Assembly (NCBI GenBank): GCA_041394325.1 | Contig: JAWKIJ010000001.1 | Location: 2,666,001-2,730,000 of the forward strand | Reading direction: 5' to 3' | Length of the DNA: 64,000 nt | From: JAWKIJ01 sp041394325 | GTDB lineage: Bacteria; Actinomycetota; Acidimicrobiia; Acidimicrobiales; Microtrichaceae | Shown here: positions 59,350 to 64,000 of the stretch, piece by piece | Layout of the letters: each line of letters starts with the position of its first letter | How positions within the stretch are numbered: position 1 is the stretch's first letter | Made by a program: the position numbers and the translations under genes | Notes under the pieces: generated by a model | What the model saw: the letters and a program-made list of their open reading frames with translations, nothing else | Told to the model about the DNA's origin: nothing | Database searches by the model: none

Positions 59350-60659
59350 GAATCGACCCCGGACTGCTCGTCGGTGAGCCGAACGGCGCGGATGGTGAGT
59401 ATCCGCCGACGGTCCATCTCCACCACGTCGAAGCGCCATCCGTCGAACTCGACCGCGTCGCCTTCGACCGGGATCCGCCCGAGGACGGCGAGCAGCCAGC
59501 CGGCAACGGTCTCGTACTCCCCGGAGGGCATCTCGAACCCGAGCGTCTCGTACAACTCGTCGGCGTGAGCGTCGCCACCCACCAGTACGGCATCACCCCA
59601 CACGGTGATACCGCTGTCGAGGTCACGATCGTGCTCGTCGTCGATGTCGCCCACGATCTGCTCGACGAGGTCCTCCATCGTGACGATGCCGGCGGTACCC
59701 CCGTATTCGTCGAGGACCACCGCCATGTGCGTTCGCGTCGAGCGCATCTCCTCCAACATCGCGCTCAGGGACCGCGACTCGGGCACCATCGGAACCTCCT
59801 CGACCAGGTCGGCCAACGAAACCGTGTCACGCTCCGACACCGGCAGGCCCGACAGCCGCTTGACGTGCACGACCCCCACCACGCCGTCGAGGTCCCCGTC
59901 GTGGATCACGACCCGGCTGTGGCCCGTACGCGCGCTGAGCAGCCGGAGCTCGTGGCCCGTCGCGGACCTCGGCAACGCAACCACGGCGGTCCTGGGGGTG
60001 AGGGCCTCGGCAACCGTCTTGTCACGGAACGCGAAGGTCCTCCTCAAGAGATCGAACTCCGCCTGTGCCAGGTCACCTTCCCGCCCCGAGGCCTCGACGA
60101 GTATGGCCAACTCGCGCCGGGAGCGAACCTGGTTCAGCTCCTCGGTCGGCTCCACCCCCAGCAGGCGGACCACCCCGTTGGCCACGCCACCGAACAACAC
60201 CACCACCGGAGCCGAGAGCCACGAATACACCCGTTGTGCCGGCGCCAACGACTTCGCCGTCGCGAGTGGGCGGGAGAGCGCCACCGCCTTGGGGATCAGC
60301 TCGCCCACGACCATCTGCACCACGGTGGCCACCACCAGTGCCGTGACGATCGCGGTGGTGTTCCCCCATCGCACGCCCAGGAGCGACCTCAACGGTCCCC
60401 GGAGGAGCGACGCGATGCCGGGCTCCGCCAGCACCCCGAGAGCAACCGAGCACACGGTGATCCCGAGCTGCACCCCCGACAGGTGGAACGAGAGCCGGCG
60501 AAGCGAGGCGCCCACCAGGCGCGACCGCCGGTCACCCTGGTCCGCCTCCACGTCGACGGTGGCCCGGTCGACCGCCACCAGGGAGAACTCGACGGCGACG
60601 AAGAACGCCGTCGCGGCCACCAACACCGCTGCGGCGAGCAGGCCCAGAACGGCCCCCAT
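59346..60659 (-). CDS. CNNM/hemolysin-C family protein with CBS and CorC domains
   Basis: 437 residues: DUF21 domain (AAAVLVAATAFFVAVEFSLVAVDRATV, FHLSGVQLGITVCSVALGVLAEP, MVVGELIPKAVALSRP), CBS pair (ALTPRTAVVALPRS, VVIHDGDLDGVVGVVHVKRL, MAVVLDEYGGTAGIVTMEDLVEQIVGDI) and the C-terminal CorC/HlyC domain (YETVAGWLLAVLGRIPVEGDAVEFDGWRF). Probable cation transporter. ATG 60659 follows a short upstream ATG-to-TGA reading frame from about 60692. TAGCGT at 60701-60706 is a likely -10. Confidence 0.94.
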   Translation of the reverse strand: MGAVLGLLAAAVLVAATAFFVAVEFSLVAVDRATVDVEADQGDRRSRLVGASLRRLSFHLSGVQLGITVCSVALGVLAEPGIASLLRGPLRSLLGVRWGNTTAIVTALVVATVVQMVVGELIPKAVALSRPLATAKSLAPAQRVYSWLSAPVVVLFGGVANGVVRLLGVEPTEELNQVRSRRELAILVEASGREGDLAQAEFDLLRRTFAFRDKTVAEALTPRTAVVALPRSATGHELRLLSARTGHSRVVIHDGDLDGVVGVVHVKRLSGLPVSERDTVSLADLVEEVPMVPESRSLSAMLEEMRSTRTHMAVVLDEYGGTAGIVTMEDLVEQIVGDIDDEHDRDLDSGITVWGDAVLVGGDAHADELYETLGFEMPSGEYETVAGWLLAVLGRIPVEGDAVEFDGWRFDVVEMDRRRILTIRAVRLTDEQSGVDS

Positions 60660-60700
60660 CAGGGCGTCGACGGATCGTGGCGCCGGGACATGGACCCGTC

Positions 60701-60706
60701 ACGCTA
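60701..60706 (-). promoter_or_regulatory. Possible -10 element for the CNNM pair
   Basis: TAGCGT on the minus strand, nine bases before an ATG that opens an 11-codon frame ending in TGATG at the CNNM start. This may be a coupled leader peptide; it also lies in the intergenic region of the divergent ABC ATPase. Confidence 0.35.
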
Positions 60707-60727
60707 TCGACGGCAGACTCGTCGATC

Positions 60728-61555
60728 GTGTGTCCCGCCGAATCGGTCGACCCGGCATCACCCGCGTCCCGGGGCGACCCCGTTCTCGAACTGCGCGGCG
60801 TGTCGCTCCGGCGCGACGACACGGCGATCCTCTCGGGAATCGACTGGACGGTGGGCGCCGGTGAGGCATGGGTGGTCCTCGGTGCCAACGGCTCGGGGAA
60901 GACCTCGATCGCGAAGGTCGCGGCGATGTACGAACATCCGAGTTCGGGGACGGTGACCGTCGCCGGACGGCAACTCGGTCGTTGCGACGTCCGCGAGCTG
61001 CGGCGGTCGGTGGGCTTCGTGAGCCAGAGCTTCGCGACGCTCCTTCGCGGCGGCCTGAGCGCGCTGGACGTCGTCATGTGTGGAATCCACGCCGCACTCG
61101 AACCGTGGTGGCACCGCTACGACGAGGACGACCGGGTGCGTGCCCGTGCGGCACTGGGCCGGGTCGGGGTCGCCGGTCTCGCACCGAGGCCGTTCGGATC
61201 ACTGTCGAGCGGCGAGCGCCAGCGCGTCCTGATCGCCCGGGCACTCGTCACCGATCCGGTCCTGTTGCTGTTGGACGAACCCACCGCGGGTCTGGACATC
61301 CCCGGACGCGAACAGCTGCTCGATGACCTCGACGCCCTCGCCGCGGGATCCACCGCGATCGTGCTCGTCACCCATCACCTCGAGGAGATCCCCGCGGCGT
61401 TCGACCACGTCCTGTTGGTCCGCGACGGCCGCGTCGCCGGCGCCGGAGCCATCGCCGCCACGCTCACGTCCGAGACGCTGAGTAACGCCCTCGCCTTCGA
61501 TGTCGACGTGTCCCGCCGGGCCGGACGATGGTCCGCGCGACGCGCTTCGGGATAG
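60728..61555 (+). CDS. Orphan ABC transporter ATP-binding protein
   Basis: 275 residues with LELRGVSLRRDDTAILSGIDW, Walker A GANGSGKTS, Q-loop SQSFATLL, signature LSSGERQRVLIARAL, Walker B LLLLDEPTAGLD and H-loop VLVTHHLEEI. It resembles the ModF/YlmA-type stand-alone ATPases. No permease or binding protein is in the window, so its partner is unknown. GTG 60728 is chosen so that the gene does not overlap the divergent CNNM promoter; GTG 60677 would add 17 unconserved residues. Confidence 0.88.
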   Translation: MCPAESVDPASPASRGDPVLELRGVSLRRDDTAILSGIDWTVGAGEAWVVLGANGSGKTSIAKVAAMYEHPSSGTVTVAGRQLGRCDVRELRRSVGFVSQSFATLLRGGLSALDVVMCGIHAALEPWWHRYDEDDRVRARAALGRVGVAGLAPRPFGSLSSGERQRVLIARALVTDPVLLLLDEPTAGLDIPGREQLLDDLDALAAGSTAIVLVTHHLEEIPAAFDHVLLVRDGRVAGAGAIAATLTSETLSNALAFDVDVSRRAGRWSARRASG

Positions 61556-61561
61556 CCGGAG

Positions 61562-62971
61562 CTAACCGCCGCCGGGGACCCGGGGTGTGCCGGCATCGGG
61601 CCCGGCCCCGGCGGCCGGGTCGTCCGCCTCCTCCTCCGGTGCGACCACCGGCACCATCGAGGCGATACCTGCCTCGGCTCGGGCCTGTGACGGCATCGGC
61701 TGGTCCCCGTAGGCCGCTCGAAGGAGTGGGAAGGGGTTGATCGGGCGGCCGCCGCCGGGATGGATCTCGAAGTGCACGTGCGACGCGCCCCCCGCCGCGT
61801 TGCCGGTCGAGCCGACGAAGCCGACGACCTGACCGACGGTGACCGCGAGGCCGTCGACCACCCCCGGGCCGAATGCGCTGAGGTGCGCGTAGTAGTAGTC
61901 GGTCCCGCTCGCGCCGTGTAGCCAGACGCGCATACCGCCGAGTCCGGCCGTACCCACCTTGAACAAGGTGCCGTCCTCCACCGCCACCAGTTCCCGACCG
62001 CTCGGCGCCATGATGTCGGTCCCCTCGTGCCAGTGCGACTGCCCCGTCCCGGGCATCCGGGCGTACCCCCACGAGTTGATGAAGTTCACGGGACCAACGA
62101 CCGGGAAGGTGAAGCCCGCCACGCACAGGCGGGTGCCGAGTCGAGCGGCGACGTCGCACTGGCGGGCGTCGGCGAGCGCCAGCGCCGAACGGTCGCGCTC
62201 GGCGGTGGCCACCGAAACCCGCGCCTGGAGCCCGGCCAACTCCTCGGCGAGCCGAAGCCCCGCCTCGTCGAGGCGTGCCGCCGCCCGCCGGTACGCGAGT
62301 GCGGCCCGGTGGTCGTCGCGGGCAAGCGTTTCGAGGTACACCCGACCACGGCTCAACTCCACGGGATCGGCCAAGACGTTGAGCAGGGCGAGTCGACGGT
62401 CGCCTCGAATGAACGCGGCGACCGCCCGCCTGCGCATCCGGTTGCGTGCGGCGGCGGCGTCGCCGATCGCCTGTCGTCGTGCCGTTCCGACCGCCCCCGC
62501 ATCAGCGGTGGCCACATCGAGTCGCGTCGAGAGCGAGGCCAGGATCCCGACGCTGCGGTCGTAGCGCCGCCAGGCTTCGGCGACGCCCGACGAGGCCGCC
62601 GCGACCACCGACGGCGAGGGTTGATTGGACGAAGGGTCGAAAGCGGGTTGGCCGCCGTATGAACCTTCGCTCGCCTCCCCGGCCACATCGCCGGGCACGG
62701 CCGTCGTCTCCCCGGGGGGAGTCGACTCGGCGGGGACCGTCGTGGTCGAGGGAGCGGCTTCTCGACCGGGTCCGAGCGGCTCGGTGCTCGCCGGTGCACC
62801 CGCGCCGGGGACGGAGGTGGTCGAGGAGTCCGCGGGGGTCGGGTTCGCCGACCCCGGCTGTGCCGGCACGGGCGTGGCGAGGCACAACGAGACGCCGACG
62901 ACGACGAGGGGCGACAGCCATCGAAGCGCCCGTCGGACGCCGCGGGTCCACCAGATCCGCCCGACCATCAC
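61562..62971 (-). CDS. Secreted M23 family peptidoglycan endopeptidase with coiled coil
   Basis: 469 residues. Signal peptide (about residues 10-35, ending PVPAQ), a Thr/Pro/Ser linker to about 115, a long helical coiled-coil region (about 120-290; ALEVLARDDHRAAL-like heptads), then the LytM domain with the zinc ligands SHWHEGTDIMAP (His, Asp) and HVHFEIHPGG (His-x-His). Similar to EnvC/NlpD-type or Rv-type hydrolases that split septal wall. The Pro/Gly tail is disordered. GTG 62971 has TACCCT eight bases upstream; ATG 62968 is the alternative. Confidence 0.92.
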   Translation of the reverse strand: MMVGRIWWTRGVRRALRWLSPLVVVGVSLCLATPVPAQPGSANPTPADSSTTSVPGAGAPASTEPLGPGREAAPSTTTVPAESTPPGETTAVPGDVAGEASEGSYGGQPAFDPSSNQPSPSVVAAASSGVAEAWRRYDRSVGILASLSTRLDVATADAGAVGTARRQAIGDAAAARNRMRRRAVAAFIRGDRRLALLNVLADPVELSRGRVYLETLARDDHRAALAYRRAAARLDEAGLRLAEELAGLQARVSVATAERDRSALALADARQCDVAARLGTRLCVAGFTFPVVGPVNFINSWGYARMPGTGQSHWHEGTDIMAPSGRELVAVEDGTLFKVGTAGLGGMRVWLHGASGTDYYYAHLSAFGPGVVDGLAVTVGQVVGFVGSTGNAAGGASHVHFEIHPGGGRPINPFPLLRAAYGDQPMPSQARAEAGIASMVPVVAPEEEADDPAAGAGPDAGTPRVPGGG

Positions 62972-62979
62972 GAGCGCAC

Positions 62980-62985
62980 AGGGTA
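62980..62985 (-). promoter_or_regulatory. Possible -10 element for the M23 peptidase gene
   Basis: TACCCT on the minus strand, eight bases before the GTG at 62971. Confidence 0.4.
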
Positions 62986-63037
62986 GGCGGCCCCCATCTC
63001 CGGGCCGATCCACCCACGGGCCCCGGTTCCAACGGCC

Positions 63038-63496
63038 TCAGGTGCGATACCTCACGACCCTACGGTGACGGGCCGACGACGGGTCTCCCGGCGTGACGCT
63101 GCGGTCCCGAGCGGCGACGGGTGCCCGACCGGGGCGCACCTCGGGACCTTCGACTCCGCCGGAGCGCCGACGGAGCCCGTGGAGGAGCATCGCGAGCGCC
63201 CCGAGCAACGCGGCGAGGTTGCCCAGGTAGGCGAAGGACAGAGGCATCGCGAGTCCGCTCACCGCCAGCAGCGCGGCGGCCGCGACGAAGCGACCATGTC
63301 CGACGAGCACGGCGGAACCCACGCCGGAGGCCGCGCCCAACATCATGCCCCCCAGGACGATCCAACGGCCGGACGAGGTGGCGTTCGCAAGGATCAGCAG
63401 GCCTGCGGACAACCCGACCCCACACCACAATGCGATCCCGCGGAGCATCCACCACGCTGCACGCCCGCCGTCGTCGGCCGAATCGACCTTCCTCAC
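63038..63496 (-). CDS. Small membrane protein of unknown function
   Basis: 152 residues with four likely helices (LRGIALWCGVGLSAGLLILA, WIVLGGMMLGAASGVGSAVLV, FVAAAALLAVSGLAMPLSFAYL, LAALLGALAMLLHGL) and a basic Arg/Pro-rich cytoplasmic tail. No family recognised. GTG 63496 has a G-rich site upstream. Lies 66 bases upstream of the M23 gene on the same strand. Confidence 0.72.
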   Translation of the reverse strand: MRKVDSADDGGRAAWWMLRGIALWCGVGLSAGLLILANATSSGRWIVLGGMMLGAASGVGSAVLVGHGRFVAAAALLAVSGLAMPLSFAYLGNLAALLGALAMLLHGLRRRSGGVEGPEVRPGRAPVAARDRSVTPGDPSSARHRRVVRYRT

Positions 63497-63584
63497 GGTT
63501 CCCCCCCCTGGACGTCTGGACGATCGGCCGCAGCGTAGACGAGGTGCCGCTCGCTACGCCGAGCGGTGAGGGAGCCCTCGACGC

Positions 63585-64000
63585 TCAGCCGCTCACCCCC
63601 TGCCCCGACAACGCCAACGCGGCGTCGATCACGGCAAGGTGCGAGTAGGCCTGTGGATAGTTCCCAAGACCCCGCTCGGTCGACGGATCGATCTGTTCGG
63701 GAAGGAGCCCCACGGGCCCGGCCACGCTGACCAGGCGGTCGAACCAGTCGAGGGCGTCCTCCACTCGGCCACACGCCGCCAAGGCCTGCACCAACCAGCC
63801 GGTGCAGATGAGCATCCCGCCCTCGCGGCCGGCGAGGCCGTCGTCGTCGAGGTACCGGTACACCGCCGAACCCTCACACAGCTCATGCTCGACCGCCCCG
63901 ACGGTGGCGACGAAGCGCTCGTCGAAGGGATCCACGAAACCGCAGGTACCCATGAGGAGGAGCCCGGCGTCGAGGTCCTCACCGCCGTACACCGACACGA
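63585..64000 (-). CDS. GH15 family glucoamylase/trehalase-like protein (C-terminal part, cut by window edge)
   Basis: Only the last 138 residues are present; the N-terminal majority lies beyond the right edge. The sequence fits the second half of the GH15 alpha/alpha barrel: DLDAGLLLMGTCGFVDPFDERFVATVGAVEHEL in pieces, VYRYLDDDGLAGREGGMLICTGWLVQALAACGR, LLPEQIDPSTERGLGNYPQAYSHLAVIDAALAL. The catalytic base Glu of the family corresponds to Glu in LLPEQIDP. Substrate (starch-type glucan or trehalose) cannot be decided. Confidence 0.88.
   Translation of the reverse strand, partial: VSVYGGEDLDAGLLLMGTCGFVDPFDERFVATVGAVEHELCEGSAVYRYLDDDGLAGREGGMLICTGWLVQALAACGRVEDALDWFDRLVSVAGPVGLLPEQIDPSTERGLGNYPQAYSHLAVIDAALALSGQGVSG

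Noticed and set aside
1..64000. tRNA, rRNA, insertion sequences or attachment sites
   Set aside because: Looked for the TTCGAATC-type T-loop, transposase motifs and terminal repeats on both strands and found none that held up.

Overview
The window is a dense, high-GC stretch of bacterial chromosome with no mobile element, CRISPR array, rRNA or tRNA that I could find. It belongs to an actinobacterium (Actinomycetota). The signs are mycothiol synthesis (mshC), an F420:NADP oxidoreductase (npdG), a phosphatidylinositol mannoside-type lipid cluster (pgsA, acyltransferase, pimA), GTG/TTG starts and probable leaderless promoters of the TAnnnT type. The order thrS-HIT-pgsA-patA-pimA ... pdxS-pdxT-yebC ... 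ruvCAB ... secD-secF-relA-hisS-aspS-rarA-alaS-ruvX-mltG-aroE-aroK-aroB-pepQ-efp-nusB parallels the mycobacterial Rv2614c to Rv2533c region. Several accessory genes differ, so a lineage outside Mycobacteriales, perhaps Acidimicrobiia, is my guess; that is inference.

Layout, left to right. 1-2.9 kb: carA, a membrane fatty-acid desaturase and carB (cut by the window edge), overlapping on the minus strand. 3.1-6.0 kb: plus-strand envelope genes (a small lipoprotein, an LCP ligase, a propeller-like lipoprotein with a broken frame). 6.0-11.2 kb: an MmpL-type RND exporter, a radical SAM protein with an N-terminal auxiliary-cluster domain, and a secreted protein of unknown function. 11.2-14.0 kb: pyrR-pyrB-pyrC with a PyrR-binding RNA motif in the leader, divergent from gdhA (14.2-15.6 kb). 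15.6-24.6 kb: the shikimate/translation block nusB, efp, pepQ, aroB, aroK, two uncharacterised genes, aroE, mltG, ruvX. 24.6-35.1 kb: alaS and two small membrane proteins, rarA, aspS, hisS, relA. 35.2-43.9 kb: secF, secD, yajC, tgt, queA, ruvB, ruvA, ruvC, a peroxiredoxin. 43.9-49.0 kb: yebC, pdxT, pdxS, a DUF3048 lipoprotein, a catalytically dead M48-like protein and LemA. 49.1-55.2 kb: pimA, acyltransferase, pgsA, an unknown membrane protein, HIT, thrS. 55.3-64 kb: plsC-like, mshC, npdG, two CNNM/CBS proteins, an orphan ABC ATPase, an M23 peptidase, a small membrane protein and the end of a GH15 glucoamylase-like gene.

Almost everything from 11 to 60 kb is on the minus strand in tightly packed operons with ATGA, GTGA or TGATG junctions. 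There are no gene-free stretches longer than 300 bases; the largest gaps (about 2875-3095 and 13990-14193) hold promoter or leader sequence.

Two genome-scale patterns stand out. First, seven genes (the propeller lipoprotein, gdhA, aroE, secF, secD with four shifts, the DUF3048 gene, mshC) are broken only by net shifts equivalent to one or two bases. Most shifts lie in G or C runs, and the protein continues perfectly in the next frame. Because several of these genes are normally essential, I read them as sequence errors rather than decay. Second, many genes have a TAnnnT hexamer 6 to 9 bases before the start codon, and in four cases its TAG is also the stop codon of the gene upstream.
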